Shown piece by piece: positions 22,172 to 33,342 of a stretch of DNA of 64,000 bases. Each line of letters opens with the position of its first letter. The first letter of the stretch is position 1. The stretch is from Rhabdophis nuchalis (lineage: Eukaryota > Chordata > Lepidosauria > Squamata > Natricidae): contig CM077644.1 in NCBI GenBank assembly GCA_039707465.1, forward strand, positions 216,007,962-216,071,961, read 5' to 3'. The notes under the pieces were generated by a model that ran no database searches, was not told the origin of the DNA, and saw only the letters and a program-made list of their open reading frames with translations. Position numbers and translations under genes: made by a program.

Positions 22172-22665
22172 AATTTATTTTATTTTATTTTATTAAATTT
22201 ATACCCCACCCTTCTCCTTGTAAGGACCCAGGGCAGCGCACAGGCAATATAAAACCATACAAAATACAAAATACATTTTTAAAAAACTATTAGATTAAAT
22301 CCTGTGCTAAAAACCCTTTAAAACCATGAGAATTAAAATTTGTTCAGATAAAAGTCAGAAATGGGGGGTTATCCTAGGCCGGCTTGTTGGAATAAATACG
22401 TCTTGAGACGCTGGCGGAAGAGGCGGAGGTCCGAGGTGGTGTGTAGGTCGGGGGGTAGGTTGTTCCAGAGGGCTGGGCTCGCTACAGAGAAGGCCCTTCC
22501 CCTGGGTGTCGCCAACTGGCACTGCCCAGCCAACGGTACCCGGAAAAGACCCTCTCTGTGGGAGCGGATCGGACAAAGGGATGTATGGGGCAGGAGGCGG
22601 TCTCGTATATAGCTAGGCCCCGAGCCATGGAGCGATTTGAAGATGGTCGTCACCACCTGTAATTA
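22172..22665 (-). mobile_element. L2-clade LINE 3' end, minus strand
   Basis: The minus-strand frame 22369-22656 encodes IFKSLHGSGPSYIRDRLLPH, RSHREGLFRVP, ALWNNLPPDL, LKTYLFQQAGLG, the last part of L2 ORF2. The 3' UTR follows and ends in a (TTTTA)n-type tail at 22171-22198. It is of the same subfamily (LFQQAGL ending) as 32392-35351 and 46152-46814, not the FFRLAGLG subfamily. Confidence 0.9.
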
Positions 22666-22712
22666 TGCTTTTTGTTATGAAACACATTTCTTTTGTCTGT
22701 TCTGTTTATTTA

Positions 22713-23112
22713 GTACTGGTAATCCTGAACTTTCAACAATTCATTAAGTGACCATTCAAAGTTACAACAGCACAGAAAAAGTGACTTATGACCATTTTTC
22801 ACACATATAACCATTGCCTCATCCCCATGGCCATGCGATCAAAATTCAGCCACTTAGCAACTGACTCATATTTATGATGGTTACATTGTCTTGAGGTCGT
22901 GTGATCACCTTTTTTAAACTTCTGGCAAACCATGCCAATGGGGCAGCCAGATTAAATTAACAACTTTGCTACTAACTTAACCACTGCAGTGATTCATTTA
23001 ACAACTGTGGCAAGAATGGTCCTAAAAAGGGGCAAAACTCGCTTAACAAATGTCTCACTGGCCAACATTACATTTGAGCTTAAAAGTGGTTGTAAATTGA
23101 GGGTTATCTGTA
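22713..23112. mobile_element. TIR DNA element, non-autonomous
   Basis: The left end TACTGGTAATCCTGAACTTT and the right end AAATTGAGGGTTATCTGTA are decayed inverted repeats of a TACAGGTAGTCCTCGACTTA-like terminus. The interior keeps motifs typical of this squamate family (CTTAACAAATGTCTCACTGG, TAACAACTGTGG, GCAACTGACTCATATTTATG). No transposase is present. A partial relative lies at 56890-57069. Confidence 0.6.
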
Positions 23113-23299
23113 TTGCATTTCATTGGGTGACCACTGCTTCTAGTATTTTGGGAAAGGGAAAATAGCTTTTCTTTGTCTGCTTTATCTATACTATGTATAA
23201 TGTTGTACACCTCAATCATGTCTCTTTTTGTTCACCTTCTTTCTAAGTTCTAGAAAGCCCCAAATGTTGCAACCTTTCCTCATGGAAAACTGTTCCAAC

Positions 23300-23482
23300 C
23301 AGTGGTGAAACCTTCCCTACCGGTTTGCAAATGTCAATTCAGGTGCTGTGTCTGCGCATGTGCACCACCTTCTGCACATGTTCAGTGTTCGCACATTACG
23401 TCGGGGCGGGTGGGCAGTGCCTCCCTCAGCCGCTGCTACCAGTTCACATGAACTGGAGAGTACCAGCTGAATACCACCTCTG
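23300..23482. mobile_element. hAT short element inside CR1 relic, perfect TSD
   Basis: It starts CAGTGGTGAAACC and ends GAATACCACCTCTG. A perfect 8-bp duplication GTTCCAAC lies at 23292-23299 and 23483-23490. The interior is GC-rich and non-coding. Confidence 0.88.
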
Positions 23483-23943
23483 GTTCCAACCCTTTGACCA
23501 TCTTAGTTCAACTCTAAACCTAGAACTACACACCATATTCTAGTTTTGATTCTACCATCAATCTATATAAAAGCATGATATTGGCATTTCTATTTTCATT
23601 GCCATTTCTTATTTTCCCCAACTTTTCTTACGGCAGATGTCAACACCTTTTTTGCGCTGTTTACCCTATTCCAAGATTGCTCTCCCCATCAGTCACAGCT
23701 AGCCTGATCTACTAGTCACACCCAATCATTTACAAATATATTAAAAAGCACCAGTCCTAGGACAGAATCCTGGAAGAGCTTGGTAGTAACTTTCCTCCAT
23801 TGTAGGAAAAATCCATTTACTTTTACTCATTTTCTATTCTTTAGCCAGTTGCTTACCCACAAAAGGACTCCACGGCTGTTAAGTTTTCTGAGATATCTTT
23901 GATGAGGCTTTTTCAAACACTGTTTGAAAATCTAAATAAATGT

Positions 23944-24192
23944 TTGAAAACTTACTTTTTCCGTCTGGCCGGCCTGGGATAGCCTCCTTGCCTTGGGATT
24001 TTATAGAATAGGTTTTAGTTTAATCGGGATTTTAGCACAGGGTTTATTTAATTGGTTTTTAAATTTTGTTATTTATTTATTGTTGTTGTTATTTATTGTT
24101 TTTATGCTACCTGTGCACCGCCCCGAGTCCCCGTGGGGAGAGGGGGCGGTATAGAAATAATAAATTATTATTATTATTATTATTATTATTAC
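23944..24192 (+). mobile_element. L2 LINE 3' end, short insertion
   Basis: It begins in the last codons of ORF2 (AAAACTTACTTTTTCCGTCT, the YFFRLAGLG end), then the stop and a 3' UTR nearly identical to that of 17843-19340. It ends with GTGCACCGCCCCGAGTCCCC and a (TTA)n tail at 24163-24190. It is a severely 5'-truncated copy of the young L2 subfamily. Confidence 0.9.
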
Positions 24193-24500
24193 CGCTTACC
24201 TTTATTCACCCTCAAAAAATTCTAGTAGAATATTTAAATAAGACCTTCTCTTAGGTGTCTTTGAATAAGGCCAGTGCCTGCAAACATTCAATAGCAGTTT
24301 CCATTATCTTCCCTGGAACAGAAGTTAAGCTGACAGGCCTTTAGTTTCCTAGATCTCCCCATTAGCCCATCTTAAAAATTGGGCACTTTCCAGCCTTCTA
24401 CAGAGGCCAAATGAACAGACAGGTTGCATATTTTATTTAGGAGATCCAGTCTCAGCTTTAAGCTCCTTAATAGATTTGGAAGAGATCCCATGGATGTTCA

Positions 24501-25692
24501 TCCATGAAGTCACACACACACATATGCAGTGGAGCAGAGCTTTGGTTGCTGTGCCATGCCTGTCATCTTGCCAACTTTTGATCTCTTGAAGACACTGCTG
24601 AGGAATATATTAAAAGATAGAGATCTAAAACCAAAATTTTATTTTCTCCTTGAAACATGACTAAACTATGGATTATGGATTGTAGACTAAATCATGCTCT
24701 TTTATTTGAAGTGATCATTTATCAAACAAGAAGAAACACTCACAAACTATCTATCTACCATCCAACTATATATCAAGAGAAATGGTTTGGTTTCACTCAC
24801 CTTTTTATCTTTCAGGTTTTTATTTCTTTCCATTTTCATGTCACTTTGAGTCTTCTTTCCTAAAGCAACTTTTGAATTTCTTTTTAGAAAAATTACATCT
24901 ATTTTTGTGTGTGTGGCCATTTCTCCTAAGATATTCATTTTTGCATACATTTCTGTGAGGTATTTCTCTGAGATCAGGTGCATTTTGATATCAACAGTAA
25001 TTCTGACCACAGATTTTAGAAAGGGGTAGCCCTTTGATTACCTAATTATGACTGATGTCTTAACCTTTTTAACCCTTTGGGGATACCTCTGCATGATATA
25101 ATGCAACCTTCTATATTGTTTTCATTGAGTCAGTTATTTCTGTGTATGTTTTTCTTACTATACCTAATAGGCTTATTGGATGTAAACGTCTTAGACTTAT
25201 GAATATGAAGGAGAATTTAAGCATTATTTTTATCTGGAAGTATGACAGTGAGTTTGCATAATACTCCAGATTGTACTAATCTCCTTTGCTTGAGAATGGC
25301 AGGACAGATGACAATTGCCATAAGATTAAATTGGGCATATCAGGAGGTATCAAGCATAGGCTTCCATAATCTGATTCCGTCAAAGCCATTCTCTGGATCT
25401 GAAAGTGAGATGGTTATTGTTCACAGCAGGCTTATTTGAATGACAGATGCAATAAGAAGGAACTGTTATTAAAGGTGAGCTGGCATGTGCTTGTTGCAAC
25501 TGAATATACTGTGATCAAAGGCCATACCTCATGTTTCCATTTTTTTAATCTTTCACCCTGGGATTTGATGCAAATACTCTTATTTCTCAGCAGATATGAT
25601 AAACAATTTGATTTATTCTATATTAGACTTAAAGAAGTGAAATTTACTGATAATTAGGAATGAGTGACTATACTAATATCAAGCCAATCGCC
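24501..25692. other. Unique AT-rich stretch
   Basis: The frames at 24657-24863, 24747-25010 (minus) and 25242-25439 show no recognisable domain. No repeat ends are supported. Confidence 0.45.
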
Positions 25693-25977
25693 CAGTGGTG
25701 GGATTCAAAACTTTTAACTACCGATTCTGTGGGCTTAGCTTTGTGGCTGTGGCTTTGTGGACATGGCAGGGGAAGGTTACTGCAAAATCCCCATTTCCTC
25801 TCCACCCCACTAACCTGCTTTCCAGCTTCGTTCTCCTGTCCACGGCAACAAAAGATTGGCTGGGAGGCTGGGAGGCAGCGGGGGCAGGGCCAACCTATTT
25901 GCTAGTTCTCCAAACTACTCAAAATTTCTCCTACTGGTTCTCCAGAACCTGTCAGAACTGGCTGAATACCACCTCTG
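25693..25977. mobile_element. hAT-like CAGTGGTGG element
   Basis: It starts CAGTGGTGGGATTCAAAAC and ends GAATACCACCTCTG, the same termini as 23300-23482. It carries the family body (TGTGGACATGGCAGGGGAAG, GTTCTCCAGAACCTGTCAG). The target duplication is not recognisable. Confidence 0.75.
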
Positions 25978-26004
25978 CAGTAACCATACTAAGTTAATAT
26001 AGCA

Positions 26005-26225
26005 ATAGTAATGACGCTTAGATTGATATTTTGCCCCATAGTGCTTTACAGCATTCCCTGGGTGGTTTACAATGTCAACATATTGCATCCAACAATCTGG
26101 GTCCATTTTGACTTCGGAAGGATGAAATATTGAGTCAACCTTCAGCCACTCATAATCAAACTCCTGGATGTAGACAGGGTTAGCCTACAATACTGCATTA
26201 TAACCATTGAGCTACTGCAGCTCTC
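26005..26225 (-). mobile_element. tRNA-derived squamate SINE, minus strand
   Basis: The reverse complement shows the GCAGTAGCTCAATGGTTATA head, the GAATG-CAGTATTG block and the CAGATTGTTGGATGCAATAT body, ending in the AGTGCTTTACAG region reversed. It is the same family as 10226-10455 but more diverged. Confidence 0.72.
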
Positions 26226-26461
26226 TGAAAATATGGTTTCAAAGCTCTCTCCAGTTATTACAGTCCTGTTTTTATTATGATGCACAGCTGGCTTATTCAT
26301 CCCATGCATGTGATTCATTGTGGTAGGAGACTGCTTATACAAGGTGAAAGACAGGGACCCCAATTTGCATATTTATTTGTTTGTGATAATTTAGCTATCA
26401 TTTCTAACACTTGCTTGTGGTACAGTAATGACAATCCAGGGAGTAATAGAAGGAAATATAG

Positions 26462-26640
26462 TACTGTGGATTAGTGGTTAAGGCAAGACCTAGGTTCAAG
26501 TCCACCTCAGCCAGAAATATTCACTGTATCATTCCTTCCCAGTTCAACCTATCTCACAGGCTTTTGCTGTGAGGAAAGACCCTAATAAGGTATGTCAAGC
26601 TCCTGAATGGGTTATAAATATAACTTTTATTTATTGTTCA
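26462..26640 (+). mobile_element. tRNA-derived SINE (MIR-like), degraded
   Basis: TGTGGATTAGTGGTTAAGGC is an A-box-like head and AGGTTCAAGTCC a B box. The body with TATCTCACAGGCTTTTGCTG and the end GGGTTATAAATATAAC follow. It resembles the family at 4141. Confidence 0.6.
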
Positions 26641-26861
26641 GGCATATCCCAAAATCTCTGATTTTTTTTTGTCTTCCAGCTGGACTAGGATCAGTGAGAT
26701 CTTCAAATAAAGGCTGCCGACAGTATAACAACTGTCCTTTAACAACTTTTCAGGAACTACTATCCTATGTCAGGTAAGAAATATGGCTAGTAACTGAACA
26801 TGGCAGATATGTAATCAATGTGTGAACTTTATTAATCCCTTCCAGAGAGGATGGGGACAAA

Positions 26862-27234
26862 TAGAGGTGGCATTCAGCTGGTTCTGACTGGTTCTGACGT
26901 ACCAGTAGTGGAAATTTTGAGTAGTTCAGAGAACTGGCAAATACCATCTCTGGCTGACCCTGCCCCCATCTATTCACTGCCTCCTGAGTCACAGCTGATA
27001 GTCTGCGTCTTCTTTTGTTGCCCTGCACAGGAGAATGGAGTTGGAAAGCAGGTTGGTGGGGTGGAGAAGGAATGGGGATTTTGCAGTATCCTTCCCCCTA
27101 GGAGTGGGGAGGGAATGGGGATTTTGCAGTATTTTTCCCCTGGCATGCCCACCAAGCCGCACCTACCAAGCCATGTCACTCCCACCAAGCCATGCCCACT
27201 GAACCAGTAGTAATTTTTTTGAAATCCACCACTG
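26862..27234. mobile_element. hAT-like element (CAGAGGTGGCATTC type)
   Basis: It starts TAGAGGTGGCATTCAGCTGG (first base altered) and ends AAATCCACCACTG. An imperfect target duplication is possible (GGGGACAA and ATGGACAA). Inside, the GAATGGGGATTTTGCAGTAT block is duplicated at about 27070 and 27110. Confidence 0.75.
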
Positions 27235-27244
27235 ATGGACAAAC

Positions 27245-27365
27245 ATACAAATGTACACTCTTCTAGAGATATGTTCCCTGAGAATGGGTTCCAGTACAAA
27301 TCCGAAAGTTCTGAAGATAAAAAAGCCCCTGGTCCTGTTGACTGGTGACCAACCCAGTTTGGAAC
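27245..27365. repeat. Unclassified interspersed repeat shared with 61967-62105
   Basis: The order of motifs (TAGAGA, TTCCCTGAGAATGG, GAAG-TAAA, CCTGGTCCTG, TGACTGGTGACC, GGAACCTGCA) is shared with 61985-62100 in the same orientation. Its class is unknown and its limits are uncertain. Confidence 0.5.
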
Positions 27366-27968
27366 CTGCAATGAATATACATGTTCAGGTGGTCTATAAC
27401 AGAAGAGAGTATGCCATGTATTTAATGAACTTGAAATCAAAATAAAGCTGGCCAGAGATAAAGCCAATGATTAAAAGAATATTCCCTACATAAATATATA
27501 TTTCCACTATTTCCTCATTTTAAAGCTATTTCTTAGTTTGAATTGTCCAGTTGACTAAAGGTCACACCAGTAAGCTTAAACTATTTCAATTTTTTTTTAA
27601 AAAAAATGAAGTTATCAGAGTGTCTAGTTAAGCATTAGAATTTAATTTCTATCTGAAATTAATTTTAGGAAGACATTTGAGCACAAAAAGCTTTTACCTC
27701 TTTCAAGCACTTGACCATTGCCTGTGAATGTCAGTGGATGTCCACATTCTTTTCCTTTCTTTAAACAGGCTGAGTTAAAATCTGGGATGAACAATAAGAG
27801 ATCTCTACAATATGAGAATTTATTACAATGAGCTTATCATGGCTTTTGTGACAAAAGGAAATAGAGTGGAAATTTGTTTTAATGCTAATAGGAATATTTT
27901 ACAAAATATGGGGACATATAAATGGCAGAAATTGAAAGAAATATTACTTATAAAGCATTTATGTCTTT

Positions 27969-28039
27969 TGTTGTATGGAAAGAAGGACATTTCAGAATAA
28001 CAGTCTCCCTTTGGATAACTGCACTCTAACTTTCCCTAA
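27969..28039 (+). repeat. 71-bp insertion between 11-bp direct repeats
   Basis: Direct repeats TTTATGTCTTT lie at 27958-27968 and 28040-28050. The segment between them contains 51 bp (27989-28039) nearly identical (one base shorter) to 8520-8571, the sequence just upstream of the Sauria SINE at 8573. It has no poly(A) and no known repeat name. Confidence 0.6.
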
Positions 28040-28155
28040 TTTATGTCTTTGGGATGTATTAATGAATATCATATAATTACAAAGTATGACAGTGATTTTA
28101 CTCAGAAAAAGTGAAAAGGTGTAGCATTGGGGAAAGAACCAACGAACCTATAGAT

Positions 28156-28282
28156 TAGTGTTTCTCAACTTGAAGATGTCTGGACTTCAACTCCCAGAAT
28201 TCCCCAGCCAGCATTCGCTGGCTGGGGAATTTTGGGAGTTGAAGCCCAGACATCTTCAAGTTGCCAAGGTTGAGAAACACTG
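28156..28282. mobile_element. Palindromic hAT MITE, perfect 8-bp TSD
   Basis: The termini are TAGTGTTTCTCAAC and GTTGAGAAACACTG. The arms meet near 28220 (CCAGCCAGC/GCTGGCTGG). A perfect duplication CTATAGAT lies at 28148-28155 and 28283-28290. Confidence 0.92.
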
Positions 28283-28484
28283 CTATAGATGATATATTAA
28301 ATCCTCAACATCTATTCTTTCTTTCCATGAATTCCGATAATGAAAGAGCATATTTAGGAAGACAACATGTTGTAGACAGCTACAAATTTTAACAATTCTA
28401 TACTAGAACAATGGGCTTGTACTTATAGTTTTCTAAAAGAGAAAACACACTATCTCCCCAACAGATTCATTCTATTTATTAGGT

Positions 28485-28575
28485 CAGTGTTTCTCAATAT
28501 TAACTGGATATGTGGACTTCAGTTCTGGAAGTTGAAGTCCACATGTCTTCAGATTGCCAAGACTGAGAAACACTG
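28485..28575. mobile_element. Palindromic hAT MITE, diverged
   Basis: The termini CAGTGTTTCTCAAT and CTGAGAAACACTG belong to the 28156-28282 family. The inner arms are shortened and no target duplication is visible. Confidence 0.75.
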
Positions 28576-28624
28576 CCTTAACCCAATAACAACAACTGTA
28601 CTGAACAATATATAGAAAACTAAA

Positions 28625-29044
28625 CATTTATGGAGATTCTCAGTCATCCGGATCATGGTTGTCCCAAAGGTGCTTTTTCAAGAGGCAAAAAAGACTTTCT
28701 GATTTTTCTTTGAAGATAGCAATAGCATTTAGACAAATATTGCTTTAAAGTGCTTCACAGCCCTCTCTAAGTGGTTTACAGAGTCAGCATAATGCCCCCA
28801 ACAATATAGGTTCTCATTTTACCTACCTCAGAAGGATGAAAGGCTGAGTCAACCTTGAGCCTAGTGAGATTTGAACTGCCAAATTGCAGGCAGCCAGTAG
28901 CCAGCAGAAGTAGCCTGCAATACTGCATTCTAGCCACTGCGCTACCGCAGCTCTTGAAGAGAGCTGAAGAAGCTTCTTGGATGAGAAGTGAAACATCTTC
29001 AAAGAAAAATCAGAAAGTCCAGTTGTCTCTTGCACCTTTGGGAC
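28625..29044. mobile_element. Inverted-repeat insertion with 13-bp TSD
   Basis: A perfect 13-bp duplication ATAGAAAACTAAA lies at 28612-28624 and 29045-29057. Left-arm sequence (GTCCCAAAGGTGCTTTTTCA ... TTTTTCTTTGAAGAT, about 28660-28716) is mirrored on the right (ATCTTCAAAGAAAAATCAG ... GCACCTTTGGGAC, about 28995-29044). The duplication is longer than hATs make, so retrotransposition (inverted twin-primed or Penelope-like) is favoured. A SINE interrupts the apex. Confidence 0.7.
28717..28953 (-). mobile_element. tRNA-derived squamate SINE in apex of inverted repeat
   Basis: On the minus strand it reads GAGCTGCGGTAGCGCAGTGG (A-box head), GTTCAAATCTCAC (B box) and the CCTATATTGTTGGGGGCATT body, ending GCTATTGCTA. 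A 7-bp duplication TTGAAGA lies at 28710-28716 and 28954-28960. It is the best preserved minus-strand copy. Confidence 0.85.
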
Positions 29045-29057
29045 ATAGAAAACTAAA

Positions 29058-31724
29058 GTTTACTTTTTACATCACCTGTGATATGGAAGCTAAGAACAAA
29101 GCCTATGTAGAATGTGCAGTCATTAACCTTGATAATATGGTACATTAATTCAAGCTGTCTGTTTTGTGTGTGATGTGACAGTTCTGAGAAGTAAATGGGT
29201 CTCTAAGAGTCATGCTAATCTTTTTTTCACCTGACTCTAATTTGAATTCACAAATACAGGTAAGTGCCATTATAAAATAGTTGAAGTTCTATGAAAATTG
29301 TTGTGACATTGTACAGTCAGTCAAGTTGTAGGAAAAGAAGTGGATAGCAATACAGCAGTAGTTATTCTATTTAGTGATGAAAAAAGGCACCATGGGCTTA
29401 AAATCCATTACAGCAGTACAAGTAGTCTCTGCATATTTAGTATGTTTCATTTTTGGAAAACAATCTCCTTGCATCTGAACAATAATAAAACATCCACTTG
29501 CTATTTTCCAGACTCTCTTAAGATTTCCTCATTATGAATTTGAAGAGCTTGTATAGCAAGAGGTTCTGAAATAAGTTGTTTTATATTATCTCCTTAAAAT
29601 GAAGATAAAAATTCAACAACAAAAATTATTATAAAATGGCTTACAAAATAAAGAGTTCTAAATAAAATGTGCAATGCAGAATATTCTGGGAAGTTCCCCC
29701 CCCCCCCCCTAGGCTACATATCTTGATTATCAAGAGGTTTTAATGAAGCTCTTAACACTTCATGAGGACAGCTGTGCTAGTTAGTCTCCTTACATAAACC
29801 TTTGAGAGTTGTAGTCCCAGCACATCAGAAGAATGTCAGGCTTGGGAAAGCTGCCTTAGGAAATGTCACCATTCATATATCTGAAATGAAGCTGCGTATT
29901 ATAAAATGTGAGTGGGTTTCAATTTCCTGATTTTATATTTGTCATCCCCACCAAGATATTGCCTTTTTGTGTTCAGATTTTACAATGTTATTTCACTTTA
30001 CTTCTTAAAGCCTGTCTATTTTTCCCAGACACTACACCTCATAAAAACAACTGTTATGCATTCTTTTATCCATCACTTTAATAATTCAGAGACATACACC
30101 TTGTTTGGAGAAAGGCTGAGTAACTCTTTGAATAGTAAATATTCCATTTTTAAAAAATTATAGGAACTTGGAAAAATACAGCAGCGAGCAGGCTTATTAG
30201 AAGAATACCAGGAATCTTTAGTTTTGGTTGGTTGAAACTTTTTGTTAAATAATCTTGTTGCAAACCAACAGTGTGCAACTTTCTTTCTCTTGAGGCTCTA
30301 TTCTCTTGAAAATACTCTATAATAGCAATGTAGAGAGGAACTCAAGGGAGAAGTACTTTTTCTAGACTGACATCCTTTTTTATTGCCTTTCTGCCTTATC
30401 TTTTCTCTCTCTTTCCTGCTTGTTCAGAAACTTGAACAACTAGCAGAGGTCTTCTGAAATTAGGCCAAGGTTGGCACCCCTGTTCTAAATACAGAAGGCT
30501 TTTCTTATGCTTAAGATAAACCATATTCTACAATAGTCCAGGTGCAGAAACAATCTGATCCCTTCTCTTTTGGATGGTCAGGCTATTTAACACTGTGAGC
30601 TTCAGGTTTAGGAAACTGTGCATTCCCGAAGCTTAGCAAGCTACAAGGAGAAACCACTCACCTATATTTCCCCCACCATTGAGAGTATACAAAAGTGAAC
30701 TGAAGAAAACGCAGGCTAATACCATCAAAGGGATGTTCCAATTGGTTGCAATGGTCACTTTGTACAGTAAGACTATCTGGATGAAGATGATGAAAAAGCT
30801 AATGTTATTGCATCACACATTTAGCTTATGAAGTACCCAGAATCATTTGGAAGTGGCACAGCCTAAAATTGTGATGAATACATAGATAAGCAAGCGAACA
30901 CTTTCCTTGGAAAATGGAGGCTGGAGATAGGTCAGTAATTGCATAGCATATTTGGGCTGAGCAATAGTTTCTTGAGGAGAGGATGCTCCATTGTCTTTTG
31001 TAGCAGTAACCCTCTCTCTCCCTGAACTCCATCATCCAGGAAGGGCAGGGATCCCACAACTGAGGCTAAAGAACATTATTTCTACTTTATCAGGAATCAC
31101 AGGTTCAAACTCATCCCAAGTATCCAAGAGTTTGTTTTGCAAAGTGATCTATTTTGGATGTGCCCAGCTAGTATGAAGTCCAAGTGAATCTGAGTGATTC
31201 TCTCTTCTCTCTTTGTATCCTATCTTCCAGATTTTTGGAAAATTACACCAGTCCCCTTATTTTCCATATTTCCCATCTGTATCCAATAAAGTCCAGGTCT
31301 GTTGTTGAATGGCAATCTGTGGATGCAATTACAGTGGTGAAATAACATTTTTCTGCTCTTATCACTAAGCTGCAGATTCAGATATTGGCTCTATTAGCTC
31401 TTGTCAATGCTCCATTGGATTCACTCCTTGTTTTATACCAGAGGCATTCTGGTATCTCACTTCATTCCCCAGAGCTATGTGGAATACTATGCAACTCCCT
31501 GGGCCAAATTGTTTAGGTGCAATTTCTTATAAGGTTAGTGCCAATTCTATATTTTAGTAGGCGGCTAAGACCTCAAAAGAACTCTCTTCCATCAATTCAG
31601 ACAATTTGCTGAATATACCATGGAAGTCAAGCAGTTATGTTTAAGCTGTGATTGATCAAATAGTTCTTTTTCTTCCATGGATATTTGTGGTATCAGACAG
31701 CTCTAAAATGATCAGGCAATAATC
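29058..31724. other. Unique stretch with minor repeat scraps
   Basis: No gene is recognised. A C-run lies at 29695-29710. A scrap of hAT-MITE-like sequence (GAGAGTTGTAGTCCCAGCAC) lies at 29805-29862, and CCAAGGTTGGCACCCCTG, a MITE right-end look-alike, at 30465-30482. The remainder is unclassified. Confidence 0.4.
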
Positions 31725-31732
31725 TGCTTATC

Positions 31733-32100
31733 CAGTGGTGGGATTCAAAGAATTCAACAACCAGTTCTCTGCCCTAATGACCAGCTGAGTAGGCGGGACT
31801 TGGTGGTCATGTGACTGGGAGAGCATGGCCAACTCAATGTCACTCACGTCAATGGGTGTTTTGCCTTAACTGTTACAATGTAATAAGGGTTAACCGGAGA
31901 GGCAGTTTATGTAAGCAGGGCAATAAAGATTAGGGTAGAAACAACACCAGAATGTTTCCTTCCTGCCTTCCTTACAGGATTAGCCCTGTAAAGTAGAAAA
32001 AACCCAAGAGATTTCTTCCAACAACCAGTTCTCTGAACTGCTTAGAAAGTTAACAACTGGTTCTCCCGAATAGATGTGAACTGGCTGAATCCCACCACTG
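31733..32100. mobile_element. hAT CAGTGGTGG element with imperfect TSD
   Basis: The termini are CAGTGGTGGGATTCAAAG and TGAATCCCACCACTG, a clear inverted pair. The flanks TGCTTATC (31725-31732) and TGACTATC (32101-32108) match at six of eight bases. The body contains GGTGGTCATGTGACTGGGAG and ACAACCAGTTCTCTG blocks, the latter twice (31757 and 32020). Confidence 0.82.
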
Positions 32101-32391
32101 TGACTATCCAAAGGACAGATGTTAATATTAGATTAACAATAGATACCAAATCTTAGTAACCATCACAACTACCTCAATATTTAAAAAAAAAAAAAACTCT
32201 ACTGTGCTGTTCTTGGCTCTACTGTGCTGCTACAAAATCTATGATTTTGTACAGTTGTATATCTACCATGGTCACTATAGTCACCTCTACACCTCCCCTG
32301 ACAGATAAATTAATATCCCTCAGAACAATCAACTTTGGGAACTCCACCACTAACCCTATGATAATTCCAGAAGATCAGGCAAAGAAGATGG

Positions 32392-33342
32392 TTGGGCCAC
32401 GAAGGGGGTATACCCCTCGTGGACATGTGCCCACCAGGTTACCGTGCCTTCCATCAGCCAAGGGCCCTAGGGAGGGGTGGGGGAGTGGCGATTATCGTAA
32501 AGGAAGGTCTTGAACCGAAGGAGACCACAGTCCCTCAGACAACCGGGTGTGAATCTCTCTGCGTGAGATGGGGCCTAGGGAGGCAGTTGGGCGTGTTAGT
32601 TGTATACCTGGCTCCTCGCTATGCAACAACAGCCCTGCCCGAGCTCCTAGAAGTGATAGCCGAGGCGGCAGTTGAGACCCCCAGACTGGTAGTCATGGGG
32701 GACTTTAACTTGCCGTCGGCAGGCGAAGCCTCTGGAGCAGCTCGGGAGTTCATGGCCTCCATGACGGCCATGGACCTGACCCAGGTAGTTTTAGGCCCCA
32801 CTCACGAGGGAGGAAACACACTGGATTTCATCTTTGTCTCGGGACAGTGGAGTTGTGATCTGGGAATAGGGGACCTAGCCATCACTCCCTTGTCATGGAC
32901 AGATCACGCTCTCCTTCGGCTGGACTTTCCAATCGCTACACCTCACCGCGGGGAGGCGGAACCGGATATTCCTATATGGTTCCGCCCCAGGCTTCTAATG
33001 GACCCGGAAAGGTTCCAGAGGGAGCTTGGGCCAATTCCTGTGACCCTGCCCTGCGACTCGACTGAGGACCTAGTGGCCACATGGTTAAGTGCGGCCGCGG
33101 GGGCCTTGGACCGAGTCGCGCCCTTGCGGCCTCTCTTGCGGCGGCGAATCACCCAGGCTCCTTGGTTTACCGAGGAGCTTCGGGGGATGAAACGCCACAA
33201 GAGATGCCTAGAGAGCAGATGGAGATCCTCTCGCTCCGAAGCCGACCGAACACTAGTGAGAACCCATATTAGGGCTTACTTAGTGGCGATAAGGGTGGCC
33301 AAACGTGAGTATTGTGCCACCCTTATTGCATTCCTCAGATAA
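32392..33342 (+). pseudogene. L2 ORF2 fragment: endonuclease
   Basis: This 316-codon frame contains the AP-type endonuclease blocks VVYLAPRY, VVMGDFNLPS, a TLDFIFVSG block and PLSWTDHALLRLD (the Asp-His pair), then the APWFTEELRGMKR linker. The endonuclease nicks target DNA for target-primed reverse transcription. The N-terminal catalytic Asn and the AETWL Glu are missing because of 5' truncation. The frame ends prematurely (AFLR stop) where a frameshift moves coding into the 33305 frame. Confidence 0.88.

Larger units (their letters stand above)
23113..24500 (-). pseudogene. Old CR1 LINE relic, minus strand, split by two insertions
   Basis: On the minus strand, from 24500 downward, frameshifted patches resemble CR1 RT: a LTSVPGKIME-like block near 24330, then FEKASSKIS and VLGLVLFNIFVNDW-like blocks between 23910 and 23740. 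EERLQHLGLS and DKADKEKLFSL-like blocks lie between 23290 and 23140. The order is that of CR1 ORF2. The relic is interrupted by a hAT (23300-23482) and an L2 3' end (23944-24192), so it predates both. Stops and frameshifts are numerous. Confidence 0.68.

Noticed and set aside
30444..30482. Short MITE (CAGAGGTC ... CACCCCTG)
   Set aside because: The arms do not pair well and the flanks share no 8-bp duplication. At most it is a decayed end.
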